Below are positions 47,377 through 59,549 of a DNA stretch of 64,000 bases, in pieces. Numbering within the stretch: position 1 is the stretch's first letter; each line of letters opens with the position of its first letter. A program made the position numbers and the translations under genes. This DNA comes from Furcasterigmium furcatum (taxonomy: Eukaryota; Ascomycota; Sordariomycetes; Glomerellales; Plectosphaerellaceae), in assembly GCA_001599815.1 (NCBI GenBank), contig BCIA01000001.1, forward strand, positions 2,174,934 through 2,238,933, given 5' to 3'. The notes beneath the pieces are model-generated. The model ran no database searches and was not told the origin of the DNA. It saw only the letters and a program-made list of their open reading frames with translations.

Positions 47377-48923
47377 CTAATCTGAAAACCCCTCCCACTC
47401 AGATTCCGTGTCGATCTTGGCCTTATTTCGGGGTGTCTGGCCCGGCTTCTTAGTATCATGGTTCGTCGCACGCACGAAGGAATTGGCATGGCTCTCACCC
47501 TCATCACCGGAGCTTGAATTTCTTCGTCGCTTCGACTCCTCTGGTGCCGACGAAGAGGCCGTCTTCTGCCGCTTGCTCGCCTGCTCGTCACCGTCGGCCG
47601 GCGAGGGCTGTCTCTTGGGCTTGAAGTTCTGGTTGCGGTCGCTGCGGAACGCCGGCTGGCTCTTGGGAGGTTGGGGGTGCCTCTCCTGCCACTCTGCGAG
47701 CAGCTTGGAGACTTTCGGCGCCCACTCCTTCTCGCCCTTGCTCAGGTCCGTGTATTCCAGACAGTTCGCGCCCAAAGAGAACTCGCCTTGCCGCGACCGG
47801 CCCAGCTCGGCCATGAGGCCGGCCGAGCCGACCTTCTGCCCCAGATCGTGGCAGAAGCTGCGGACGTAGAAGCCAGAGGTGACGGTCATGCGGATGCGCG
47901 CGGCAGGAGGGCCCTTGTCGGTCCAGGGGAGCGGGGAGTCGGTGGAAGGGGCCGACACGAGGTTCGAGCCCCTTCCGGGGACGGGTGATGCGGGGAGCTG
48001 TCCCAGGGCGCCGGACATTAGCGCGGGGTTCTTGCCATGTTTCCTTCGTTTGTGCGGTGGTAGATCTCTTACGAGCTCGTCTTGCTTCTCATCAAACTTG
48101 CGCTTCTGCGTCTCGTGCGCCGACACGGCCCTGTCGTCCTCCTCCGCCTCCTCGGGGGTTAGCTTCTTCGCGTTGGCCTGGTTCTTCTCCACCCGCCAGA
48201 CCTGCTCCGCAAGGTTCTTCTCCGCCGTCTCGGCCTCTTCCAGCGGCCACCGGTGGTTGTGCGTGCCGGGCTCGTACCACTCGAGCAGCTCGAGTTCCGT
48301 GACTTCGACGTCGCGTCCGATGATCTCCCGGGGGATCGGCTTCCCCTCTCGTGCGTACTCGTAAAGCGGCTTTCCTTCCATCTTGAGAGCGGAGTATAGC
48401 GGCGGGATCTGCTCGAACTTTCCTCGGAAGTTGCCCATCTCCTTTTCCACCAGCTCTCGCGTAATGTGGTCGTACGGTCTCTTGGTGAGCACCCTGCCGG
48501 TGCGGTCGTAGCTGTCTGTGGCTGCGCCGAAGAGAATAGTTGTCTCGTATGTCTTGGTGCAGTCGAGGAACGACTGGAGCGACTTGGTGCCCGCGCCGAC
48601 GCCGAGGATGAGGACACCCGTCGCTAAGGGGTCGAGGGTACCGCCGTGGCCCATCTTGACGCGGGCGTCCCGCTTCACGTGGCGGCGCTTCCTGAACTGG
48701 TTTTGGGACTCATTTCGGAGCTTATCGACTTGAGATTCGACGAGTGGCTGGAAGAATGCGGAAGGATTGAAGTATTGCTGACAATCGCGAATGACCTGCG
48801 CCGAGCTCATGCCCAGGGGCTTGTTGATGGCTGTATGTGGCAAGGCATGTAAGCGAAGGGCTCGCCCGAAGACTGCTGCGATCTCTTACCGAAGACGCCT
48901 TCGCGGACCGTCTCTTGTGCCAT
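47377..48923 (-). CDS. PUS4: tRNA pseudouridine-55 synthase Pus4 (TruB family)
   Basis: Exons are 48923..48890 (11 codons plus one base) and 48830..47377, giving 495 residues. The 59-nt intron joins MAQETVREGVF to the conserved AINKPLGMSSAQV. The TruB catalytic motif GHGGTLDPLATG carries the nucleophile Asp78, followed by KTYETTILFGAATDSYDRTG and IPPLYSALKMEGKPLYEYAR. A family-typical SGFYVRSFCHDLG lies in the second half. Pus4 makes the near-universal pseudouridine 55 in the T-loop of cytosolic and mitochondrial tRNAs. The enzyme is longer than yeast Pus4 (403 residues) because of a charged insertion (about 220-300) and a basic/Ser-rich tail (about 400-495), probably disordered and possibly nuclear-targeting. 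Confidence 0.95.
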
Positions 48924-49437
48924 TTTCCAGAGTGCGTTGGTCAGTCGCATCGGTAGTGAGGAATTGTCCCAATGCGACCTGTGTAACCAGTGATGCGCTG
49001 GGGAAAGGTCAAGCTTCTGCGACGATGGACGCCCCGATGCAGGGCAATTTTTTTCGATTAAGAGCAAGTGGGGCCGCGTCTTATCTTATCGAGCACGTCT
49101 GGGGAGCGGTGCCTGCCAGTTCGAGGGGAAAGTACATATACCTCACTCACTCCAAATCTACTAAGTTAAAGCCATCAGATAGCTGCCCCTCCACGGTTCC
49201 TCTACTTCTCTCTGGAGCCACCTTAATTGACCTGCCGTCATTCTGCCCCGAAGCGCGTCGCGCGACCTTCGACCTCCCAACTTCCTCCACTTAACCGACC
49301 CCCAACGCTCCCATATCTGCATCAAGCCACAGCGTTTCTTCCCTCAACATACGCAACCCGAAGCACTTGCAAAACGACCCTTTGCCACTCCAAAGCACTC
49401 CTCGATGAGTTAGGCTGGACTCTGTTCCCCCTCCATC
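48924..49437. promoter_or_regulatory. Divergent promoter, PUS4 / RFTS-domain gene
   Basis: 514 bp between divergent start codons. The part before 49438 is pyrimidine-rich. No specific binding site was recognised. Confidence 0.5.
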
Positions 49438-51738
49438 ATGGGCCGTCAGCGCAGATGGTCCAACTCCACAGTCGCAACTGTCGACGAGGAGCGGATTCGG
49501 TACCGCAATGAAACGACCGTCCTGAAGACTACATCCCCCGAGGACGACGACTGGCACACCTCCTTCGTTCTCGAGGATGTTGCAGTGTTCAACAAAAAAG
49601 GGGAGCTGGGCAACCTCTTGTCGGTCGCTTTTGACGGGCCGTTCACAGTACGGGGTCGTATCCAGGTTGAGGAGGACCAGAAGGACCGGTGTAAGGTTGC
49701 CCAATTCTACTTCTCCAGTAGCTCCCGCTGACTCGCTAGTCCTCAAACGAAACCTCAAGTCTGCGTACATCTCCATCGAAGGGTGCACTCGCTACTCGGT
49801 CGGTGTCGGCGGCGAAGACAGCAGGAGCCCTTGCATCTGGGCGGGAGGACAGTGTGGGTGGTTCGAGATTCGCCCGCCTACCCCAGAATACTCACAGATC
49901 TACAACAAGATGGCTCAGGCTGTCTCCCTGTACTACACCCTACAGGACGTCCATGGAAATTACGAGAAGGAGCAGACAAGAGGCAGGCCGAAAAAGGGGC
50001 CGAAAAAGGCCAAGCGCGATAACATTTTGGCATCACTTGACATCGACACGACCTTCCTGAAGTACGCAGTCCTTGTCGGAGATGGATCGGTCCTGGAGGA
50101 GGTGATAGCGGCCTGCGACGAGCACGCCCCTTTCCTCATCTCACAATTCTCCCAGGACGAGGCGCTTCCTGCGGGCCACGAGGAGAAATTCGACTGGCGT
50201 CCTACAACTTTCTACAAGTGGTTGGTCTCGAGGCATCCTGTAAGCGCTTTTCACGTGACAGTATAGTGCCATTATGCTAATAAGCTCAGGATGTCGTCGC
50301 GAAGGTGACCAACCTGGGCGCAGGTAAGGCCACGCCCACCACCCAGCCGCTCGCCACCGAAACGCCCACCCTACTCGATGTCCCTCCTCTTGAAACGGCG
50401 CTGCCTAAACCAGCTGTGGCCTCAAAGCCACGGAAACAGAACAAGCTGGCCCACAACCCTGTCACCTCATCCAGACAGTCCACATCCTCGCGGCGTAGTA
50501 ACAGCAGCCCGGAGATTGTTGAGACAAATTCTCAAGATTTCGCCACAAAGAGCCGCAGCCGCAGCTTGCGATCTTCCGATGAAGTCAAGGAGCAGCCACT
50601 AACCACCGCCCATGCCACAGCAGACGTTGAGGCGTCAACCATGGACATCGACTCTGTGGAGCCTGCCGCAAGTGTCGAGGCCACACCTCTGAATCATGAC
50701 CTGGAGATGCAGGACGTTGAACAGGGCACGCCAGCGCAGACTTTGTTCATCGCAGTGGAAGAACTCGCGCGTGAGGCCGAGAAGCCGCTCACTTGGAGCT
50801 ACATCAAGTCAAACATATATTACCGGCACAAGATCAAGAGGTACGACATCGCTGGAGAGATCCTGGAGTACTACTCGGCGGAACTACTTCCGATGCTGGA
50901 CAAGGCCCGGTGGTCTGAGACGGGCTTCTTCAGGGAGCTACAGACGAAGGCTCAAGGTCCGAGAAAAGAGCCAGAGAACTTCACTCTCGCAGACATCGCA
51001 CATTCTCTCCAACGACGCACAAAGGCGGAACCCAGGAACCCCCCCTCGAAGCCTGGACCCGCTCGAAAGAATGTCATGGAGGTTGAAACCCCTCAACCAC
51101 GAAAACGCGGGCGGCCCGCCGGCAAAATGTCCAGCCTGCGACCTTCGAGCAAGAAGCGCGTCATGGACGACTCTGGCGAGGGTGTCCGGGGCTTCAAGTT
51201 CGCCAAACTATCACACTTTGCGGACCAGGACATTGGCGAAGACGACAGCGATGTTTTGGAGGATAGCTTGGATGAGGAAGATGAGCAAGCCGCGGCGGTC
51301 GACACGCCCGTGCCCATCAAACTCGTCCTTGAGGCAGAGAAATTACCCGATCTGACAGCGAAAGGGCCCAACGGCACTTGGGTGTGTGACCAAGACAACG
51401 ACTGTGCCTTTGTCGAGCGGAACCCCGACGACGCCGATGGCAAGGCCCGAATCGAGCGACACATCGAAGAAGAGCACCAAAATGAATCTCAGGTTGAAAG
51501 AATCAACCTGGCCTTCCTGGAGGGTGGCCGCGGCCATTTGCCGATTGAGTATGACCCCCCGTTCTCATTTCCCTCGCCACCATCCCCTGTTTCTCCATCT
51601 TCAACCCCTTTCATATACGCATGCCCTTGCAGGTACGACCTGTCTCGATCAGGGCAAAAAGCGAGGCTCAGTAGCCTTGACTGGGTTTCTCCCCAGAGCC
51701 CTCATGTAACCAGCCACTTTTTCGAAGATCCGTCCTAG
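49438..51738 (+). CDS. RFTS-domain protein with C-terminal C2H2-like zinc finger (Raf2/DIM-7-like?)
   Basis: Exons are 49438..49690, 49740..50239, 50290..51548 and 51633..51738, giving 705 residues. The last intron (84 nt) is a multiple of three with no stop, so retention would add 28 residues. Residues about 5-200 match the replication-foci targeting (DNMT1-RFD) fold: DDDWHTSFVLEDVAVFNKKG, SVAFDGPFTVRG, then YISIEGCTRYSVGVG and IWAGGQCGWFEIRPPTPEY. The middle is Ser/Pro/Lys-rich and probably disordered. Near the end C617-x5-C623-x18-H642-x4-H647 could bind zinc. There is no methyltransferase domain. S. pombe Raf2, a heterochromatin CLRC subunit, has an RFTS domain and its Neurospora counterpart is DIM-7; orthology is inferred, not shown. 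Confidence 0.8.
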
Positions 51739-53215
51739 ATCTGGCGGAACCGAGAAATGGCTTCAGCTCTTTCTTCCCTCGAGACCATCAGACCATCACA
51801 TTCTAATGCCCTCACAATAGTCACCTCCTCGAGAAAATCCGACGAATGGGCGCCAAAGTCGATAGAGACGAAGAGGTAGAGGTCAACAATGAGACTCTCT
51901 CAAAACCTGTGAAGCGGCGGCTGCTTGTCTGATTCGGCATCCTCTCCTTTCAGAGATGTCTCGTCGGCCACAGCAGCCGGATACATAAACGATACCCACG
52001 GATGATCATTGCGTTTGGCGTTTTAGGGACTGGGGACGGGATTGATTTCGGCGGATTGGGCAATGATGACCATGGTCCAGGCTTGGATCTCATGCGCATG
52101 GAGACGACTTGCTTCCTTGCCACTACTCGGAAGGTAGCTCGGCTGACAACTGCCATGCCACAGGAAGCGATGTTGTTTGACTTGCTGTACAGGGAGAAAT
52201 TCTATAGCAAACAGGTTGAGTATCGATCTGCTCAGCTAGGACTATCAAGTCCAAACAAGATTTCTTCCACCCCATCCTTGCTGGCTGGTGACAAACCATC
52301 GACCTTTTTGGCCTCTTTTTTCGATTTGGCTGACGATGCAAGTCGTCGGTGTGGGAATGAATGCACTGCTACAACTTTGTGGATAAGACATGGCATCCCT
52401 TGAGGCGAGGAAGGTTTCAGGGGTAATCGATCACAGCTCAGCTCCCCTAACATGCCCATCCGTTATGACGTGTCAAGGCATCACCGCAGACTGTTTGGAG
52501 CCTCAGAGGCATGCTTCTTTGTGTGGTTGGTACATGAATCATAAAGACTCGACCCGTTGAGTGGCTCCTTCCTTCTCTATGCACCTGCTGCTCACGTGAA
52601 CACAGTCACCGTCTCCCAGTGAACCACCACCGTAGGGTTTTTCTGTCTGATATTGGATGTTCTACCAACAATTAGATTCACCGAGCGGTTCCTGCTCCCG
52701 TCTTTTCATTCAGTTCCCGCTAGCTTGAACACGGCTAACGGTTGAATAGGAACGTCGCGAGTTCGAACCGGTGCCCTGTCAACTAATTCCACCGCAGCAG
52801 AATCCGTCCAGTTTGCTGTACTCCCTTCGCTAATTGCTTTGATGACACATGGGGAGGTTTGTCTGGTAAGTTCCTAAACATTTCCTTACCATATGGGAGC
52901 GGGAACAGGCGATTTCTTTTTTTGAGGCGGGATTGTTGGTGATACTTTTTTTTGGCGTTTTGTGGCCAACACCCACAACAATGCGCCTTATGATGGTTTG
53001 ACATCACACGCGCGTCTGAGCTGTGGATAAAACATACTCTGTTGTTGAATATTACCTGAATTCTACTAATTAAAGGTTTATATGAGATTGTCTGTGGTCT
53101 TTTCATTTTGTTCTGGCCTGACTTACGCAGCTTGCACCACCACTTACAAGATTAATGGCTTCACCTGGTCACTCTTCTCAAGGGTGCTCTGGCTTTTGAT
53201 ATTACTTGAATCTGG
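51739..53215. other. 1.5-kb intergenic region, AT-richer at its right end
   Basis: No supportable gene. The stretch from about 52620 to 53215 is visibly richer in A/T, with runs of eight or more T, than the flanking genes. A small plus-strand frame (52002..52403, 133 residues) has no recognisable domain. No transposase or terminal repeats were seen. Confidence 0.5.
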
Positions 53216-54519
53216 TTACTTAGATTCCTCCTTCTTGTACAAGTCGCCGTAGCTTGCAGCCAGCCTCATTAGGAGATGCTCGTCCGCTGTCAATACCTTC
53301 TTTTCCGCATACGGGTTCGCATTTGGTGTTCCCTCCTCCGGCTTGAAATTCTTGACGCGCTCGCTGGGAACGGAGTCTAGAGCGGCAGTGCCGACGGGAT
53401 GGCAGAAGAAGGCGATGGAGTAGCGCGGGCCAGTGTCCGTCTCGCCCTCGACAGTGGCGGTGGAGTCCTTGCTGCCGCCGAATACCACGCGGTGGACAGT
53501 ACTGCGGAGCAGGCCGTTGGTCCAGTAGCTTAGGAGGTCGCCGATGTTGACGAGGATGGGAGGCGAGGGGTCAGACTCGGTGCCGGCCGGGCGGACGGGT
53601 ACGGGGGCCCAGGCGTTTTCGCGGGTGAGGATTTCAAGGCCGGCCTGGCCTGCAAGGCGGAAGAGCAGGGTGATGGAGCCGTAGTCTGAATGGGCGCCAG
53701 CGCGGATGTCCGAGTCGGAGGCGTTGGCGTCAGAGGTGGCCGGGTAGTAGAGGAGGCGGAGGATGGTGCCAGACTCGCCGCGCTCGGGCTGGTGGGCGGA
53801 GGAGAAGAAGTCGGCGGGTTGGACCTGGATGCTGTCAGGCCACCGTTGGGGAAGCGGAAAGCAGAGATATCACGAACCTCGAGCCCGACGCCGAGAAGGT
53901 ACAGGATGCGGAGGCAGAACTTGTGGCACTGGTCTCTGAAGGCGTTGACCTGGGCCTCGTCCTCCTGGATGGTCTTTGGGAGAGGCTGTTGCGCCTTGCC
54001 ATCCTTGAACTCGCCAAAGTTGAAGGCCCTGAGAGAGGCATCAGCACACAGAACATACAGAAACAGTAACAGGGCACGTGAGGTCTTCCACTGACTCCTT
54101 GTAATCTCCGACCTGGGTGGTGGTTAGTACATAATGCTGTGCTGGATGTCTGTGTTCCTCCACGGCTGCTCACCTTCTGTGTCTTCGGGTCCAGAGTCTC
54201 CGAGTGCATTCCCGACCAGCCGCGGTTGTTTGTCTGGATCGTGCAGGCTGCCTTTTCCTCCACAGGGGTTGTTGTGAAGAGCTTCTTAGACTGTGATGAT
54301 ATCAGCGTCATGGACGGCTCCGATGCACCGGGCACGCCGCCAAAAACTGACCAGACCAAAGGCACCGTCAACATCAGACAGGCCTATGTAGTCCCCGGTG
54401 TTCCTGATGTAGATGAAGCCATGCTCGACGGCGGCATCCACGAGCGCTCGGGCGACCTGGGCCTCGTCGCCTCCGGCACTCGAGATGTCGATGATGGGGA
54501 TGTTGGCCTGGGGCGCCAT
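53216..54519 (-). CDS. 2-oxoglutarate/Fe(II) oxygenase, isopenicillin-N-synthase-like
   Basis: Five exons, 54519..54352, 54290..54174, 54112..54096 (a 17-nt microexon), 54028..53878 and 53824..53216, encode 353 residues. All junctions are GT/AG and in phase, although two donors (GTCAGT) and one (GTTCGT) are weaker. The N-terminus NIPIIDISS...EHGFIYIRNTG is the DIOX_N region. The catalytic triad is H196-x-D198 (AHSDYGSITLL) and H262, with R285-Y-S287 for 2-oxoglutarate binding. Such enzymes hydroxylate, desaturate or cyclise small molecules. No biosynthetic cluster genes surround it, so it may serve primary or detoxifying metabolism; the substrate is unknown. Confidence 0.87.
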
Positions 54520-55832
54520 GGCTGTGGACGATAGGAGGCGGGCTATTCAGCGAAGAGACAAACCCACTTGCGAGGATGAGGACACCGACCAGCTGATGTC
54601 TTAAAAAGTGAGTCAACAGATCGGGAGTTCCAGGTGCTCTTGGGGAAAGTCCAGAGTTGCTGCCCGGGTGCTTATCGCGATAAGACGCCCACTGGAAGGT
54701 GGGATGTGCGGGTGGAAACAGGACCCAAGTGAGGGGCAAGCTCAGGCTGCCCAGGGCAGAATGGACTACTGATCGAAAAAGAAACATGCAGAGTAATAAG
54801 AGTAAGGCACCTTAGAAACGATGGTCTGGGGGTTCTTTTAGTATCATATCACATCCTTGGGTTTTCAACATTGAAAGGAAGACTTGGGGTTGGGGCCTGG
54901 TCATTGCGGCGGCCGTGGTTCAAATAGAAAGTGGCAAGCCTCGCGCCTGTATTGGACTGCTGTTGGCTTCCGAGACAATGGAAGAATGCGTCTGATCAGG
55001 TACATGGAAGTCATCTGGAGTCCTGTTCGTCTCCACGCAATGCATCGTTGCCGTGACATGCAGCAGGAAGGCTGCACGGCGGCCAAGTGAGTCCTGCGGG
55101 AACATCCGCATCTCGGGAAGAGTGCAGTTGACACTCTTAGATCCATGGATGCACTGGGAGGAGAGACCAGACGGGAAGACACTGGACAAAAGACTGCACA
55201 GCCACATGTGCCGGGGGGGACAATTGACCCAACGCACCGCCACGTCTCAGCTTCTGACGCTTTACCCTAACCATACCTAGCGTGCCAAAATTCAAGGGTT
55301 GTCCACCCCCGGCTCAGGAGCCGCTCTCGGTACCTCTTCGCACCGTGCCGTCCAGGTAGTTCGAGAGAGGTACCTCCCTACCTCCCCCAGGAAGGAAGCA
55401 AGCACAAGCACCCGACTAGTCGTAGTACCTGCCCGAGCCGCCTCGAACCTTGCCTCCAGTCACGACTACGGCCTGCCTGAGCCACGCGCAATTCGGCAGC
55501 CTCGACCTTGCACGAAACAAACTTCACCACCTCTCCCCAAAATCTCCCCCATCGGCCACCGAGCTTCCACCTCACCCTCCCGCCCTCCACCCTCGCCGAC
55601 GCTCAACCCTCTCCGGCGCAATTGGCCCTGCGGTTGGCCCCCTTTGGTTCATGTCCAGCTCAATCGCAGCCTCTGGAGCCGCCTGAGTTTCCGTTTCCTT
55701 GGCTATTTTTGGGGACCCCCCTTTGTTGATCTCCCGCGAGGTCTCGCGACCTTCTTCAACTCTTCCCCGTCAACGAGCCTCCTTTCCACGAGCTCGTCCA
55801 CCCCTTTGCGAGGCCGCGCAAGGCCAGTCAAG
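54520..55832. promoter_or_regulatory. Divergent promoter region, 2OG oxygenase / MKT1
   Basis: 1.3 kb between divergent start codons. From about 55290 to 55830 the sequence is dense in C/T runs, typical of a fungal promoter and leader, and probably belongs to MKT1. The left half shows nothing specific. Confidence 0.5.
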
Positions 55833-58630
55833 ATGCCTGGTACGTCTCTGTCTCTTTCCTTCAACCCCAACTCTCGTCCTGCGGCCGCAGCTTTTCTTGC
55901 GACTTTCCTTCCGGCCACTCCCAGCCCAGCTGCTCGGCCACGTCACATCCTGCCGACGACCTCGCCTCGCCTCATGTCAGCAACCCATCTTCCTCCGACT
56001 CCCTCTGCCCAGCATATGCATCAAGTCGAGTCTTGCCTGGAGCTTGCCGGCGCTTTGTCGACGGCTTGCACACTCCTCAGTAGCTTGCCACGGCCTCGGT
56101 AGCTCGGGGACGGGGACTATTCCACCACCGCCATGCGACGTGCTCCCCCATTCTCCAAACATCAGACTTTTCTGGGATGTCCTGCTGACAATTTCGCACA
56201 GCTCTTGTTGAGGATGCCTGGTTGAACGCCCAGGCAACGTGAGTTTGACGCCCGCCGAACCCTGCGAACCACCAGAACTGACCATCTATTACCCAGAACT
56301 CTCAATGTCTCCGAACTCGAGGAATGCGCCATCGCCATTGACGCGACATACTATCTCCAATTGATGCTGGAGACCCCTCCGTCTCGCGAGCCTCTGCTGT
56401 CGGCGATGGGAGGACTTACTGGCTTCGAAACGCACATTCGTGAGGATCTCGAACAGTGGGCCGCCCACAAGGTCGTGCCCTTCTTCATCTTCGACGGCCA
56501 GGACCTTCACGGCCAGACCGACGTCGCCATCAAGCGAGGCAAGGCCGCGCACCGTAAGGCGGACGAGGCCTGGGCTCTTTATGAGAAGGGCCACGCCGAG
56601 GACTCCGTCACTGCGTATGGCGCAAACAACGGTACGCATATCTCACGGGACATCCAGCCTTTGAACAAGACACTCCTAACGCTGTGGCACACAGGCGCAT
56701 TCCGCGTCCGGGATCTCTACCCCATGCTCCAACGGATTCTCCGTGCCGAGGAGCTACACTTCCTCGTGGCCCCGTACAATGCGGCCGCACAAGTTCGTTC
56801 TGCTTGGCCCGTAGCTCCTGGCAACGTAGACTGACTGTCAGCAGATCGCTCATCTCGATAAAGTCGACTCTGATCAGTGCGCCGGCATCATGGGCTCCCA
56901 AGAGCTCCTCCTCTACCCCATCAACGACGGTGTCATCAGATCGATTGACTGGAACGCCAAGACTGTCACCGTGATCTTCAAGAAGAATCTGCTCCGCACA
57001 CTTAACGTCAGTGAGGCAACGTTTATCGATGCGCTCCTCATGACCGGAACATCGTTTCTCTCGCCATTCCCGCCCTTGGAGGACCCTCAGACGGTCCGCC
57101 GCTCGCCCTACACCATCAATGATGCGTTGAACATGCTGCGGACAGTCGACAAGTCCGTGGCACAGAGCTGTTCCGCCTTCAGCGACGTCTTGGCAAAACA
57201 AGACCCGGATTGGCTGGACAGGTACAGGAGGGCTCGCATGGCGGTTGCCCACTTCATTTACATTGCAGAGTCGGGGGAGGTGAAGGTCGAGGGCTATGAC
57301 AGCTTGACTAGGGACAACCTGCAGTACCTGGGTCTCCAGCTGCCTTCGGAGCTCTACCACTACCTGAACAGCGGCCTGCTCGGCGGCCGCCTCCTGAGCG
57401 GAATGACCCACCTTCAGATCACCATCCTCCCGACCCTGGACGGCAACCCGACCGAGGAGTACAAGAACCTGGTCAGCAGGGACCTCACAACGATTCGGGA
57501 GCAGACACTGGCTCTGATCCTTCCTCGTCTGCATCGCTGGATCGGACGGCAAGACATCACCCTGAAGGCCTGGTTCGATCCGACTTTCTCGCAGAAGCTT
57601 AACTATACTACCGTCAATCCGAACCCGGTGCAGCGCGCGTTCACCTGGGACGTCAGAGCGGCTGACCTGAACAAGAGCACGATGAAGACGAAACACCATC
57701 CAGGCAACATCGCGTTCGAAGTTATGTCCCTGCTCTTCCCCGAATTCTCACGGGCAACCATCTCCAAGGAGAAGCGCATCCGCGGCATTGACACTGCCGA
57801 GGAGATTGTTTCTCTCACCTTGTGGCGCTTCTTGCACATCAGGGACTACGTGGACAAGGACCACGGGCTGAATTCCTGGGGAAATGCCCTCGCCCTGTCG
57901 CTTATGCACGTCACTGAGTCGCTGGGCGAAGACCTGAACAGCGACAATGCCCTCGAGCTGTACGAGGCTGTTCTGATGGCCTTTGAACTCGTTCGGGCTG
58001 GCGTCCTCGGCGTCGCCCCCAAGTCGGGGCTGTCGAACGGCGTCGCCAACGGCGGGAATGCCTCACCATCCCCCCAAGTCCTGATCGCTCGATGCGCGAC
58101 CCTTCTTACCCTTCGCCACCAAGCCAATGGGTACACGGGTCCCCTCAACAGGGACCTGCTCTACTTCCGATCACTGTCTTCCGCAGTCCGAGAGGCAGAC
58201 CGTGACCTGATTGAGGCAGTCGCTGCCTCCACATTCATTCACGCTCAAGCTAAGAGGGACCGTGACGATTACCTGACGATAAGTCAAAAGTAGGCTGCTC
58301 CGAATATTATGTGGCGTGGCCCTCACACTGACATTCCTTCCCAGGCTCCCTTTCACCCACACGCCTGATATCGCAATGGGCATTGCCGTCCTCACCTTCC
58401 TCGGCAGCCTCTCCGCTGACGACACCGAAGAAGACAAGAAAGCGAAACTGGCCGAGATCCCTGCCCAGTATGTTCCGAACGCGACTCACTTTTCGGCCGA
58501 CCTGATCAGGAGTCTCTCTTTCTTCGACTCCATCTATAAGGGCCTGTCAACGCTCTTCTCGGAGCTCCCCCCTGGCTCTGGCGCCTTGTGGCAGGAAGCG
58601 AAAGATTACCGCGAGGTCCGACGGATCTAG
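55833..58630 (+). CDS. MKT1: Mkt1-like post-transcriptional regulator (XPG-like nuclease fold)
   Basis: Six exons, 55833..55839 (7 nt), 56202..56238, 56297..56631, 56695..56792, 56845..58289 and 58345..58630, encode 735 residues. The first intron is 362 nt and gives the start MPALVEDAWLNAQATTL, which fits the family. An XPG-N-like half contains AIDATYYLQLMLETPP, an insert and GAFRVRDLYPMLQ. An XPG-I-like part has SDQCAGIMGSQELLLYP, and the rest covers the MKT1_N and MKT1_C regions. In yeast Mkt1 with Pbp1 regulates HO and other mRNAs at the 3' UTR; nuclease activity has not been shown. The acidic residues of active FEN1-type nucleases are only partly kept. The tiny first exon is the least certain part. 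Confidence 0.92.
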
Positions 58631-59549
58631 ACTTTCCCAGGAGCCTGGTACTCTAGGATCAGCGACGAGTCGATAATGAACCCAATCTGGCGAGGAGCAT
58701 CTTGACGCATGCCCCAGACGGTGTTTCTGCCGTTCTTCTCATGGCTGGCGGCAGCTATTCTCGCGGGTGTGTGGTCGCCGGGCACCTGCCACTCTTTCCT
58801 ATCCAGACACAGCGGGAAAGGGAGCCATGAATTGTTCTGTCAACAGACATTTAACCCTCACAGTTTATTCCATGGCGGGAGGAAGCCCGTGAAAGGAAGG
58901 GAACGCAGGTGTAGCGTTTATACCAACGAGCAAGCTACACTTGCCTCGGTTTAGCGGAGGCCGAGCCAGCGGAAGAAGCATGATGAAGCAGGAAATCACG
59001 CCACATAACCCCAAACTACTACTACAACATCCTCTATGGCAGAGGCATGCCTTGCGACGGAGACAGACTCGTCGAGGGTATGCTTACAGAGAGCTGAAAC
59101 TATCCCCATAGCATAGTGTACCGTCATGTACTACATCATCCTCATTTCTGTGACGGTCCCCCGATTTTGGCGTCGTGCGTGCATGAGAATCTACCCAGGC
59201 ATAAATGGCCCTCGTTCTGTCATGTCATTTCTGAATCACATTTCCACCAGGTCATTCATTGGAAGGCGGCGGGATCCGTCATGGGTCATCAATGTTGTCA
59301 TTATCATTATCCTACAGTGAACCCAGATCCCTAGCAAACCCTAAGAACATACGCAACAAGTAGCTTTTTCCCCGAGGGCTGCAGACCCGGGTGTGTACCT
59401 CCCATCAAACATGTCCGAGGTCCTGTGGTTCCAAACCGCCGCGGACGATGCGCCGAGGTGTGCCCATATGTGATCCAGCCCAGTTGGTGGTTTATACAAC
59501 GACTAACGCATCAGGTCTCACAGACCCCTGGTCAGATGGAGGCGTGAAA
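58631..59549. other. Intergenic region between convergent genes
   Basis: About 920 bases between MKT1 and the DUF4048 gene. Short frames (59116..59334, 59126..59320) are not supported by any domain. It probably holds both 3' UTRs. Confidence 0.55.

Noticed and set aside
52745..52800. tRNA-like GAGTTCGAACC segment
   Set aside because: The flanking bases do not form a T-stem on either strand, and no acceptor, D or anticodon arm can be drawn.
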